Translations under genes and position numbers: made by a program
Notes under the pieces: generated by a model
Seen by the model: only the letters and a program-made list of their open reading frames with translations
Databases searched by the model: none
What the model was told of the DNA's origin: nothing
In this document: one piece after another, positions 8,183 through 16,612 of the stretch
Numbering within the stretch: the first letter of the stretch is position 1
Layout of the letters: each line of letters starts with the position of its first letter
DNA from: Chroococcidiopsis thermalis PCC 7203
GTDB taxonomy: Bacteria > Cyanobacteriota > Cyanobacteriia > Cyanobacteriales > Chroococcidiopsidaceae
Assembly (NCBI RefSeq): GCF_000317125.1
Contig: NC_019695.1
Span: forward strand, 608,336 to 672,335
Length of the DNA stretch: 64,000 nucleotides
Direction of reading: 5' to 3'

Positions 8183-9793
8183 ATGCAGATATTAGACCGT
8201 CATCTATCGACACAGGTAGAAACATTTCGTCAGTTACAAATGCAGTTGCGCGATCGATGGAAAAATGTAGAAAGCTTCGATCGAAGTGACGGAGATATTT
8301 TAGTCATTCCCTCTCTGAGTGTCGATCAGCGAGAGATTCAAAAAATTGAAGGCGTGTTGCATTACGAAGAACGCCTGCTGTTTTCGTTAATTCGCTTGCA
8401 AAATCCCCGCACGCGACTGATTTATATTACATCTCAGCCCCTACATCCCAGCGTCATCGATTATTACTTACAACTGTTACCAGGCATTCCTTTTTCTCAC
8501 GCCCGCGATCGCTTATTACTTTTATCTACCTACGATTCTTCCTTCAAACCACTGACTCAAAAAATTTTAGAACGACCCCGCCTGATCGAGCGAATTAAGC
8601 AAGCACTGCGGCGGGATCAATCGTTTATGATTTGTTACAACACTTCCCCTTGGGAAAGAGAGTTATCTCTCAAGTTAGAAATTCCTCTTTATGCTGCCGA
8701 TCCCGATCTCACAATTTGGGGGACAAAAAGCGGTAGTCGGCAAATTTTCGCTGAGAGTGGCGTGCCTCATCCCGATGGGTGTCACGATCGCCTCGATAGT
8801 GTAGACGATTTAGCCACAGCAACTGCTGAATTATGGGAACGCCAACCGCATCTCAAACGCATGGTGGTCAAATTAAATGAGGGAATTTCTGGCGAAGCAA
8901 ATGCTCTTTTCGACCTAAAACCTTTACAGGAATTTGCCCCAGGAAAAATTTCTCATGGCGATCGCGTTGCTGCTATCAAAGATAGTCTACCTTCTTTGCG
9001 ATTTCAAGCCACATCAGAAAATTGGACAAATTATGCTAGCCGCGTTCCCGAATTAGGAGCAATTGTTGAAGCGTTTGTTGAAGGAGAAGTGAAGCGATCG
9101 CCCAGCGTTCAAGGTCGAATTTTACCTGATGGCACGGTTGAAATTCTCTCTACTCACGACCAGATTTTAGGTGGTCCAGACGGACAAATTTATCTTGGCT
9201 GTCGGTTTCCCGCTGACGAAGCTTATCGAGTGCAGTTACAAGATTTGGGTTTAAAAATTGGCTGGACTTTAGCAAAAAAAGGTGCTTTAGAACGGTTTGG
9301 CATTGATTTCATGGCTGTACAGCAAGCTGATGGTAACTGGGACTTGCAAGCAATAGAAATCAACCTTCGTAAAGGTGGAACGACCCATCCTTTCATGACA
9401 TTAAAGTTATTAACTAACGGGCGCTATGACCTTTCAACCGGACTATTCTACAGCCAACAAGGGCGAGCAAAGTATTATGTTGCTACCGACAATTTACATA
9501 AGAAACGCTATCGAGGTCTATTACCAAATGATTTAATGGATATTATCGCTTCTCACCGCTTGCACTTCGACACAGGAACGGAAACGGGGACTGTTTTTCA
9601 TTTGATGGGTTGTCTGTCAGAATTTGGCAAACTAGGCTTGACAAGTATCGGTGACTCCCCTCAACAAGCAGAAGATATCTATCAAAAGGTGATCAAAGTC
9701 TTAGACGGAGAGACAAAATCTCATCATAACGCTGCTGCTACTACTACTGCCCAGCAGATTATTCCCTTCGGCTGGCGATTGGAAGGAGGTTGA
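8183..9793 (+). CDS. ATP-grasp peptide ligase, PGM1-related
   Basis: This 536-aa protein resembles cyanobacterial relatives of the pheganomycin peptide ligase PGM1. The N-terminal half is a family-specific Rossmann-like region; the central part (about 190-400) is ATP-grasp-like, with conserved acidic and basic residues in KRMVVKLNEGISGEANA and QAIEINLRKGGTTHPFM (nucleotide and metal binding). The C-terminal part (about 420-530) fits the PGM1 C-terminal domain. It should join a carboxylate to an amine using ATP, but the substrates are unknown. No peptide precursor or other biosynthetic gene is adjacent, so it is a stand-alone copy. The ATG at 8183 follows AGGGCAAGGGCA. Confidence 0.75.
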   Translation: MQILDRHLSTQVETFRQLQMQLRDRWKNVESFDRSDGDILVIPSLSVDQREIQKIEGVLHYEERLLFSLIRLQNPRTRLIYITSQPLHPSVIDYYLQLLPGIPFSHARDRLLLLSTYDSSFKPLTQKILERPRLIERIKQALRRDQSFMICYNTSPWERELSLKLEIPLYAADPDLTIWGTKSGSRQIFAESGVPHPDGCHDRLDSVDDLATATAELWERQPHLKRMVVKLNEGISGEANALFDLKPLQEFAPGKISHGDRVAAIKDSLPSLRFQATSENWTNYASRVPELGAIVEAFVEGEVKRSPSVQGRILPDGTVEILSTHDQILGGPDGQIYLGCRFPADEAYRVQLQDLGLKIGWTLAKKGALERFGIDFMAVQQADGNWDLQAIEINLRKGGTTHPFMTLKLLTNGRYDLSTGLFYSQQGRAKYYVATDNLHKKRYRGLLPNDLMDIIASHRLHFDTGTETGTVFHLMGCLSEFGKLGLTSIGDSPQQAEDIYQKVIKVLDGETKSHHNAAATTTAQQIIPFGWRLEGG

Positions 9794-9962
9794 TCGGGGG
9801 ATGGCGGAAAGTGTTTGCTTTTACCTCAAAGCTTCACATCTTTAAGATTTTACAAACTCTTGCTAGTTTCTAAAGCTTTGATAATATCTACATAGTGGAG
9901 CGGGCTAAAATAGCCAAGACTGATTAAGCTGGAAAAAAGCTTAAATTTTCCACTTCAAATTT

Positions 9963-10127
9963 ATGACAAACTTTCAGCCAGTACAATCTCTCTCACCTAC
10001 TAAATCGAGCGATCGCGTTGTCGATTACTTCACCAAGCAAGCTTACGCGATCGGTTATATGGCTGGTTTTTTGGTTGCTTGTCTAGATGATTTTTGTAAC
10101 TGGTTGGCGATGCTAATTGCAGAATAG
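9963..10127 (+). CDS. Small hydrophobic protein, 54 aa
   Basis: An open frame of 54 codons starting with ATG encodes a hydrophilic head of about 25 residues and then a hydrophobic stretch (AIGYMAGFLVACLDDFCNWL) ending in an acidic residue. One short membrane segment or an amphipathic helix is likely. Codon use resembles the neighbours and includes a HIP1 site in frame. I do not recognise the family. A hairpin terminator on the same strand lies at 10361. It may be a genuine small protein, but I have no homology evidence. Confidence 0.5.
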   Translation: MTNFQPVQSLSPTKSSDRVVDYFTKQAYAIGYMAGFLVACLDDFCNWLAMLIAE

Positions 10128-10360
10128 TTACTGGCGATCGGTTACGGCTAATTTGGTTTTAGAGAAAGATTTTATATCTCTAATCTAAAGCAAATATATC
10201 AATGATAATAATATTGTTTTTAACATAAGTTATTACAAGACAATTGAGTATAGTAGAGCGCGGAAAGGTTAGGACAAATCAATTTCATCTGCTCCCTACT
10301 CTCTGCTCTCTGCTCCCTATACAAGACAACTCAATCCAAAAATAGTTTTGAACAGTTTCG

Positions 10361-10391
10361 CCTACCCAGGTATTGGGTAGGTTTCTTTTTT
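10361..10391 (+). terminator. Rho-independent terminator
   Basis: The 8-bp stem CCTACCCA/TGGGTAGG with a 5-nt loop is followed on the plus strand by TTTCTTTTTTT. It would stop transcripts from the 54-aa gene just before they run into the opposite-facing fabI; its T-run overlaps the fabI stop codon. Confidence 0.7.
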
Positions 10392-11166
10392 ACATACCCA
10401 TAATTTCGTAACCAGCATCGACATATATCACTTGACCCGTGATCCCGCTAGCTAAGTCGCTGCACAGGAAAGCTGCGGTGTTACCCACTTCAGTTTGCGT
10501 GACTGTGCGACGCAAGGGAGCAACTTGCTCGACATGATGAATCATATCTAAGATTCCACCTACTGCTGAAGAAGCTAGGGTACGAATTGGACCGGCGGAA
10601 ATAGCATTCACCCTGATGTTTTGCGGTCCCATTTCAGATGCAAGATACCGCACGCTCATTTCTAAAGCTGCTTTAGCAATTCCCATCACGTTGTAGTTAG
10701 GAATTACTCGCACGCCGCCTAAATATGTAAGAGTGACAATACTACCCCCTGCTGTCATCAGGGGTTTAGCAGCTCCGCTCAATTGCAGTAAAGAGTAAGC
10801 ACTAATATCTAGAGCTTTAGCGTAACCCGATCGCGAAGTACCGCTGATATCTCCGCTCAAGTCATCCTTGTTAGCAAAGGCAAGGCAATGGATTAGAATA
10901 TCTAATTTCTCCCATTTTTCTGCGATCGCCTGAAAGGTAGATTGAATCTGCGCTTCATTCTGCACGTCACAGGGCAAAAACAGGCTGGGGTTCAGGGGAG
11001 CTACTAGATCGGCAACTTTTGTTTCCATCCTGCCGCGTTCGTCTGGTAAATAGGTGATCCCCAGGTTTGCACCAGCTTTGTGTAACTGTTGGGCGATCCC
11101 CCAAGCAATGGAGCGGTTATTGGCTATGCCAGTTACAAGGGCATTTTTTCCAGTTAAATCTAGCAT
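10390..11166 (-). CDS. fabI: Enoyl-[acyl-carrier-protein] reductase (NADH)
   Basis: This 258-aa protein reduces trans-2-enoyl-ACP in the last step of each fatty-acid elongation cycle. The FabI-type cofactor loop GIANNRSIAWGIA (13-25) replaces the usual SDR glycine motif, and the catalytic pair Tyr158-(6 residues)-Lys165 has the spacing specific to FabI. Tyr148 is the second active-site tyrosine. Length is normal. It is preceded on its strand by about 460 bp of repeat-rich DNA that it shares with the divergent ntcA gene. Confidence 0.96.
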   Translation of the reverse strand: MLDLTGKNALVTGIANNRSIAWGIAQQLHKAGANLGITYLPDERGRMETKVADLVAPLNPSLFLPCDVQNEAQIQSTFQAIAEKWEKLDILIHCLAFANKDDLSGDISGTSRSGYAKALDISAYSLLQLSGAAKPLMTAGGSIVTLTYLGGVRVIPNYNVMGIAKAALEMSVRYLASEMGPQNIRVNAISAGPIRTLASSAVGGILDMIHHVEQVAPLRRTVTQTEVGNTAAFLCSDLASGITGQVIYVDAGYEIMGM

Positions 11167-11627
<461 letters not shown>

Positions 11628-12299
11628 ATGGTCGTGACGCAAGATAGACCGCTAGCACAGGTATTTCGGCAGGTAGGAGCAGGTTCGTTTCCACCAGTCG
11701 TAGAAGTATTTGAACGGGGCAAAACAATATTTTTTCCTGGCGATCCGGCAGAACGGGTCTATTTCTTACTCAAAGGCGCGGTGAAGTTGTCTAGAGTATA
11801 TGAAGCAGGAGAAGAGATCACCGTTGCACTATTGCGAGAAAATAGCGTATTCGGCGTGCTGTCGCTGCTGACAGGCAATCGTAGCGATCGCTTTTATCAT
11901 GCAGTAGCTTTTACACCAGTGGAGTTACTCTCAGCACCAATCGAGCAAGTCGAGCAAGCGCTGAAAGAAAATCCCGATCTGTCAATGTTAATGCTGCGGG
12001 GCTTATCTTCGCGGATCTTGCAGACAGAAATGATGATTGAAACCCTGGCTCACCGCGATATGGGTTCGCGCTTGGTCAGTTTCTTATTAATTCTGTGCCG
12101 CGATTTCGGTCTTCCCAGTCCAGATGGGATCACGGTCGATCTCAAGCTTTCCCATCAGGCGATCGCAGAAGCTATTGGTTCTACCCGCGTTACCGTCACC
12201 CGCTTGCTAGGAGACTTGCGCGATAAAAACATGATCTCCATCCACAAAAAGAAAATCACCGTTCACAACCCCGTCATATTGAGTCAGCAGTTTACTTAG
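11628..12299 (+). CDS. ntcA: Global nitrogen regulator NtcA
   Basis: A 223-aa CRP/FNR-family activator, the cyanobacterial nitrogen master regulator that responds to 2-oxoglutarate with PipX. The effector domain contains the near-invariant stretches [20 protein letters not shown] and [15 protein letters not shown]; the C-terminal HTH is [21 protein letters not shown]. Length and sequence match NtcA from heterocystous and unicellular species end to end. The upstream NtcA box indicates autoregulation. The gene is followed by a 9-bp repeat array, so its downstream region is not shared with another gene. Confidence 0.98.
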   Translation: MVVTQDRPLAQVFRQVGAGSFPPVVEVFERGKTIFFPGDPAERVYFLLKGAVKLSRVYEAGEEITVALLRENSVFGVLSLLTGNRSDRFYHAVAFTPVELLSAPIEQVEQALKENPDLSMLMLRGLSSRILQTEMMIETLAHRDMGSRLVSFLLILCRDFGLPSPDGITVDLKLSHQAIAEAIGSTRVTVTRLLGDLRDKNMISIHKKKITVHNPVILSQQFT

Positions 12300-12326
12300 T
12301 GGTTAGTGGCTGGTGGCTGGTGGCTA

Positions 12327-12563
<237 letters not shown>

Positions 12564-12611
12564 TCATTATTAGGATAGGCTGTATCTGGATGACGTAAAT
12601 CGCAACAAGAA

Positions 12612-14150
12612 ATGTCCACCGGATTCATCTGGATTGCAGCAATTATTATTTTGGGGGGTGTAATCGCGACGGTGGGCGATCGCATCGGCACGAAAGTAGG
12701 CAAAGCGCGGCTGAGTTTGTTTAAACTGCGCCCCCGCAACACAGCTACTTTGATTACCATCTTGACTGGGATGGTGATTTCTTTTTCCACTTTGGGGGTT
12801 TTGCTAGCTTTTGACAAGAGGTTGCGAGATGGGATCTTTGAGATTGGTAGGGTACAACGATTGCTGGAATTAAGGCGACAAGATTTAACCGAAACTCGCC
12901 AGCAATTAGAAACAACTACCAAAGCCAAAACTCAAGTCGAGCAAGAACTGACTCAAGCCAGGGAAGAACAGAAAGCTCAGCAGATAGAAGCTCAAAGACA
13001 GCAAGCACTAGCCCAAAAGCGGTTGAAAGAAATTAATCAGTCTTTACGGGCAGCGTTAACTAAACAAGTACAAACCCAAGCTCAACTCAACCGGACTCGC
13101 AGTCAACTTAAGCAAATCTCCTCGCAATATCAGCAAGCTCAAGCGCAACTGAATACGGTGACTGGGCAAGCACGCAAGCTGCGTCAAGAAATTCAACAGA
13201 ACCAGAAAGAACTGCAAGCATTAGTTGCCCAACGAAACCAACTCAAAACAAGAATTAACCAGCAAGACCGAGAAATTGCCAAATTAGACGCAGAAATTCA
13301 GCGGCGAGACCTAAGTATTGCCCAAAGAGAAGCTTTGCTGAAAGATTTGGAAAAAGAAGCAATTGCTTTAGCAAGGAACTTACAACTGCTGCGCCAAGGG
13401 AATCTGGCATTAGTCAGGGGTCAAGTACTAGCGGCGCGGGTAGTGCGCATCGTTCGTCCTTCAGCCGCTCGTCAAGCTATCGAAGAAATTCTGCGCGAAG
13501 CTAACCGTAATGCGATGAATCAAACTCAACCTGGAGTAGAAAAAATTTCCCAAAGGGTTGTCAAAATTTCGGAAAAACAAGTCGAACAGCTCATCAAGCA
13601 AATTGACGATGGGCAAGATTATCTTGTCCGCATTCTTGCTGCAAATAATTATGTAGTAGGGGAAAGTTCCGTGCAAGTTTTTGCTGATGTGGCACTGAAT
13701 CAACAAGTCTTTAAACCTGGAGAAGTCTTATCTAGGATCGAAGCGAACCCAGCAGTAATGACAACTAGAGAAGTGAGACAGCGGATAGATTTGTTGTTAG
13801 AAGCTGCTAAATTTAGCGCTCAACGTGCCGGAGTGTTAGATGAGAATCTCCTGATTGCCGACAATCGTATCCAAACCCTAATTCGCTTTTTCGAGCAACT
13901 CCAGAGCTACGATCGCCCGCTAGAATTGAAAGCGATCGCCGCTCAGAATATTTACACTGCTGGACCTATAGCTGTGGAGCTACTGGCAACCCAAAACGGA
14001 CAGGTGATATTTAGTACTCAACAAAGTTTACCGCAGCCGACTGAGCAGGGAGCAGGGAGCGGGGAGCAGGGAGCAGGGAGCAGAGGAGCAGAGGAGCAGG
14101 GAGCAGGGAGCAGAGGAGCAGAGAACCAGGAAGCAGAGAGTGGGGAGTAG
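12612..14150 (+). CDS. DUF3084 membrane-anchored coiled-coil protein
   Basis: A 512-aa cyanobacterial DUF3084 protein. Two N-terminal membrane segments (about 5-22 and 44-66) flank the conserved GDRIGTKVGKARLSLFKLRPRNTATL. Residues about 80-265 form a long Gln/Lys/Glu-rich coiled coil; the rest (about 265-475) is the globular family domain. The last 35 or so residues are low complexity (EQGAGS/RGAE units) and are encoded by the AGCAGGG heptamer repeat, so the native end was probably near residue 477 before the repeat was captured. The YqgF-like gene starts 3 bp after the stop, suggesting one transcript. Function is unknown; an envelope role is likely. Confidence 0.85.
   Translation: MSTGFIWIAAIIILGGVIATVGDRIGTKVGKARLSLFKLRPRNTATLITILTGMVISFSTLGVLLAFDKRLRDGIFEIGRVQRLLELRRQDLTETRQQLETTTKAKTQVEQELTQAREEQKAQQIEAQRQQALAQKRLKEINQSLRAALTKQVQTQAQLNRTRSQLKQISSQYQQAQAQLNTVTGQARKLRQEIQQNQKELQALVAQRNQLKTRINQQDREIAKLDAEIQRRDLSIAQREALLKDLEKEAIALARNLQLLRQGNLALVRGQVLAARVVRIVRPSAARQAIEEILREANRNAMNQTQPGVEKISQRVVKISEKQVEQLIKQIDDGQDYLVRILAANNYVVGESSVQVFADVALNQQVFKPGEVLSRIEANPAVMTTREVRQRIDLLLEAAKFSAQRAGVLDENLLIADNRIQTLIRFFEQLQSYDRPLELKAIAAQNIYTAGPIAVELLATQNGQVIFSTQQSLPQPTEQGAGSGEQGAGSRGAEEQGAGSRGAENQEAESGE
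14041..14148. repeat. Heptamer repeat tract inside the DUF3084 coding sequence
   Basis: GAGCAGG/GGGAGCA units run in frame through the 3' end of the DUF3084 gene and supply its final codons. Confidence 0.85.
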
Positions 14151-14152
14151 GT

Positions 14153-14572
14153 ATGGGGATGGACTCAACTGTGATATTAGGCTTCGATCCTGGTCGAGAT
14201 AAATGCGGTGTGGCAGTGATGGGGCTGGATGGTAATTTGTCCTACCATCAAGTTGTACCAGCTACAGAAGCGATCGCCACTATTCAAGCGTTACGCCAAC
14301 AATATCCCATCTCCCTATTGGTTATGGGCGATCGAACCACATCCAAACAGTGGCAGCAAAAAATTAGTCAAGCACAACTAGAACCGCTAACAATAGTCAT
14401 GGTAGACGAACGTAACACGACTTTAGAAGCACGCGATCGCTACTGGCAGATGTATCCTCCAACTGGTCTTTCTCGCCTCATCCCGCAGGGAATGCGTCAA
14501 CCCCCACGGGCGATCGACGATATCGTAGCAATATTGCTCATTGAAAGATATTTAGATGCTGGTAATGGGTAA
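14153..14572 (+). CDS. YqgF/RuvX-like RNase H-fold nuclease
   Basis: A 139-aa protein of the RuvC/YqgF superfamily (pre-16S rRNA-processing nuclease or Holliday-junction resolvase-like). The N-terminal ILGFDPGRDKCGVAVMG provides the first catalytic Asp, VMGDRTTSKQW follows the second strand, VDERNTTLEARDRYW supplies the central acidic residues, and RAIDDIVAILLIERY ends the fold. The ATG at 14153 or the ATG two codons later could start translation. It lies 3 bp after the DUF3084 stop, so the two are probably cotranscribed. Whether this copy is the essential rRNA maturation enzyme is not certain. Confidence 0.78.
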   Translation: MGMDSTVILGFDPGRDKCGVAVMGLDGNLSYHQVVPATEAIATIQALRQQYPISLLVMGDRTTSKQWQQKISQAQLEPLTIVMVDERNTTLEARDRYWQMYPPTGLSRLIPQGMRQPPRAIDDIVAILLIERYLDAGNG

Positions 14573-14600
14573 TGGGAGCTTCAGGAACAGCAACTAAAAA

Positions 14601-14643
14601 CTACTAACCAACAACTACCAACTACCAACTACCAATTACCAAT
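14601..14643. repeat. Heptamer repeats (ACTACCA/ATTACCA type)
   Basis: Tandem CAACTAC/CAATTAC units separate the convergent YqgF-like and DUF3146 genes. Confidence 0.8.
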
Positions 14644-14645
14644 CG

Positions 14646-14909
14646 TTAAATTTCTGCCCGAATTTTAAATGCGTAATCTCCGCCTGGTTCTAGCTGATAA
14701 TCCCGTTGCTCTAAAAAGCGACCAAGAGGTTCTTGGATCAATGCCCGTCCTTGCGAAGGTTTAACAGATAACTCGCCTCGGTGAAATCGCCACTGGAATT
14801 GCCACTCAAAATTACCAGCGCACACTTCTCCCTCTAGCAAACCGTGCTGCCAAGATTGTCGTGTAATCCGAACGTGGGCAACAGTTTCTGGTAATCGTTT
14901 ACGACTCAC
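14646..14909 (-). CDS. DUF3146 family protein
   Basis: An 87-aa cyanobacterial protein recognised as DUF3146 from RLPETVAHVRITRQSW, LEGEVCAGNFEWQF and the C-terminal YQLEPGGDYAFKIRAE. It looks like a small beta-rich soluble domain. The start is a GTG at 14909. No function is known and the neighbours do not suggest one. Confidence 0.8.
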   Translation of the reverse strand: MSRKRLPETVAHVRITRQSWQHGLLEGEVCAGNFEWQFQWRFHRGELSVKPSQGRALIQEPLGRFLEQRDYQLEPGGDYAFKIRAEI

Positions 14910-15121
14910 AATGATACTACCGTTATGAAATGCTTTCCGAATGACTTACTTCCCACAATACCAAAACCAACTTATAGGATCGAAGAGGCGAAAGCGATCT
15001 TTCTAACGAAAGAAAGTGAGTCTTGAGTGGTTAGTGGCTGGTGGCTGGCGGCTAGATTCCTAGTTTTCGTCTTCACTAGTCACTAGTCACTAGTCACTGA
15101 AAACTGAGATTATTTCCATCT

Positions 15122-16558
15122 ATGCACGAGCCTTTAGAAGAGACGGAATTAGCCGATGAATTAGATAAGGCAATTTGGGGCTTTGATGATATTCAGGCAG
15201 AAATTAACTACAAACAGGCAAAAGATACTCTTCATAACTTAGTCACTCGTCTCGACCTCAAACCACAAGAACGAGAGGGATTAGAAACGGAGATCGCCCA
15301 GTTAGAGACGATGCTGGAAAATCTAGAGCAGAGGGTGGTGCAAATTGCTGTCTTCGGTATGGTAGGTAGGGGAAAATCATCTCTACTTAATGCTTTGTTA
15401 GGGCAGCAAGTCTTTGAAACGGGTCCACTGCATGGCGTGACTCGCAGCACTCAAAAAGCACAGTGGGAAGTTACAGAAGAAACTATTGGTGCGGGCGATC
15501 GCTACGTTAAATTTACCTTGCCTAGTAGCGGCGATTCTCAAGTAGAATTGATTGACACCCCCGGCTTAGATGAGGTTGATGGAGAAACTCGCGCTGCTCT
15601 CGCCGCGCAAATTGCCAATCGTGCCGATCTGATTTTATTTGCGATCGCCGGAGATATGACGCAAGTAGAACACAAGGCTCTTTCCCAACTGCGAGACGTT
15701 GGCAAGCCGATCCTGTTGGTATTTAATAAAATCGACCAATATCCCCAAGCCGACCGGATAGCGATCTATCAAAAAATTCGCGACGAACGAGTCAAAGAAT
15801 TACTCTCTCCCGATGAAATTGTCATGGCGGCGGCTTCTCCTTTGACCAAAAAAGCGATCGTGCGTCCTGATGGAACCAGAAGCGTGCAACTCAGCCAGGG
15901 ACAGCCGCAAGTTGAGGAATTAAAGTTAAAAATTCTCGAAATTTTACATCGGGAAGGCAAAGCTTTAGTTGCCCTCAATACAATGCTTTATGCCGACAAC
16001 GTGAACGAGCAAATTGTCAAGCGTAAACTCGAAATTCGTGCCAGCAGTGCCGATCGCCTAATTTGGCGGGCAACCATGACCAAAGCCGTAGCGATCGCCC
16101 TCAACCCAATAATGATGGTCGATCTGCTCAGTGGAGCTGCGATCGATGCGATCCTCATCCTGTCTTTAGCTAAGTTATATGACATCCCGATGTCACAGAC
16201 GGGAGCCTTGCAATTGCTACAAAAAATCGCCCTGAGTTTGGGCGGAATTAGTGCCAGCCAATTGCTAGCCAATTTGGGTTTGAGTTCCCTGAAAAGCCTA
16301 CTTGGTATAGCTACCCCCGCTACCGGGGGCATTACTCTGGCTCCCTACCTTTCTGTTGCTATTACCCAAGCAGGTGTGGCGGGTGTTTCTGCTTACAGCA
16401 TCGGACAAGTGACAAAAGCATATCTTGCTAACGGCGCAACTTGGGGACCAGAAGGACCAAAAGCGGTCATTACTCGCATTTTGTCCTCCCTCGACCAAAC
16501 TTCGATTCTGAATCGGATTAAAGATGAGTTGGTAGCGAAACTAGGGGCGAGGGGTTAG
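15122..16558 (+). CDS. Era/dynamin-like GTPase with DUF697-type membrane domain
   Basis: A 478-aa protein. A helical N-terminus of about 75 residues precedes a complete G domain: G1 GMVGRGKSS (79-87), a conserved threonine region GVTRST (105-110), G3 DTPG (145-148) and G4 NKID (202-205). The C-terminal half (about 300-460) is hydrophobic, with probable membrane-associated helices typical of the DUF697 family of cyanobacterial GTPases. It is likely to act at membranes, but the process is unknown. The plain ATG at 15122 is used. It converges with the MscS-like gene and the gap between them is heptamer repeat. Confidence 0.82.
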   Translation: MHEPLEETELADELDKAIWGFDDIQAEINYKQAKDTLHNLVTRLDLKPQEREGLETEIAQLETMLENLEQRVVQIAVFGMVGRGKSSLLNALLGQQVFETGPLHGVTRSTQKAQWEVTEETIGAGDRYVKFTLPSSGDSQVELIDTPGLDEVDGETRAALAAQIANRADLILFAIAGDMTQVEHKALSQLRDVGKPILLVFNKIDQYPQADRIAIYQKIRDERVKELLSPDEIVMAAASPLTKKAIVRPDGTRSVQLSQGQPQVEELKLKILEILHREGKALVALNTMLYADNVNEQIVKRKLEIRASSADRLIWRATMTKAVAIALNPIMMVDLLSGAAIDAILILSLAKLYDIPMSQTGALQLLQKIALSLGGISASQLLANLGLSSLKSLLGIATPATGGITLAPYLSVAITQAGVAGVSAYSIGQVTKAYLANGATWGPEGPKAVITRILSSLDQTSILNRIKDELVAKLGARG

Positions 16559-16612
16559 TGGCTAGTAGTTAGTGGCTAGCGGCTAGTATTCTCTAGCCAC
16601 CAGCAACTATCT
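16556..16612. repeat. Heptamer repeats (TAGTGGC/TAGCCAC type)
   Basis: GTGGCTAGTAGTTAGTGGCT-type units fill the gap between two convergent genes; the inverted orientation of the two halves could form a hairpin. Confidence 0.6.
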
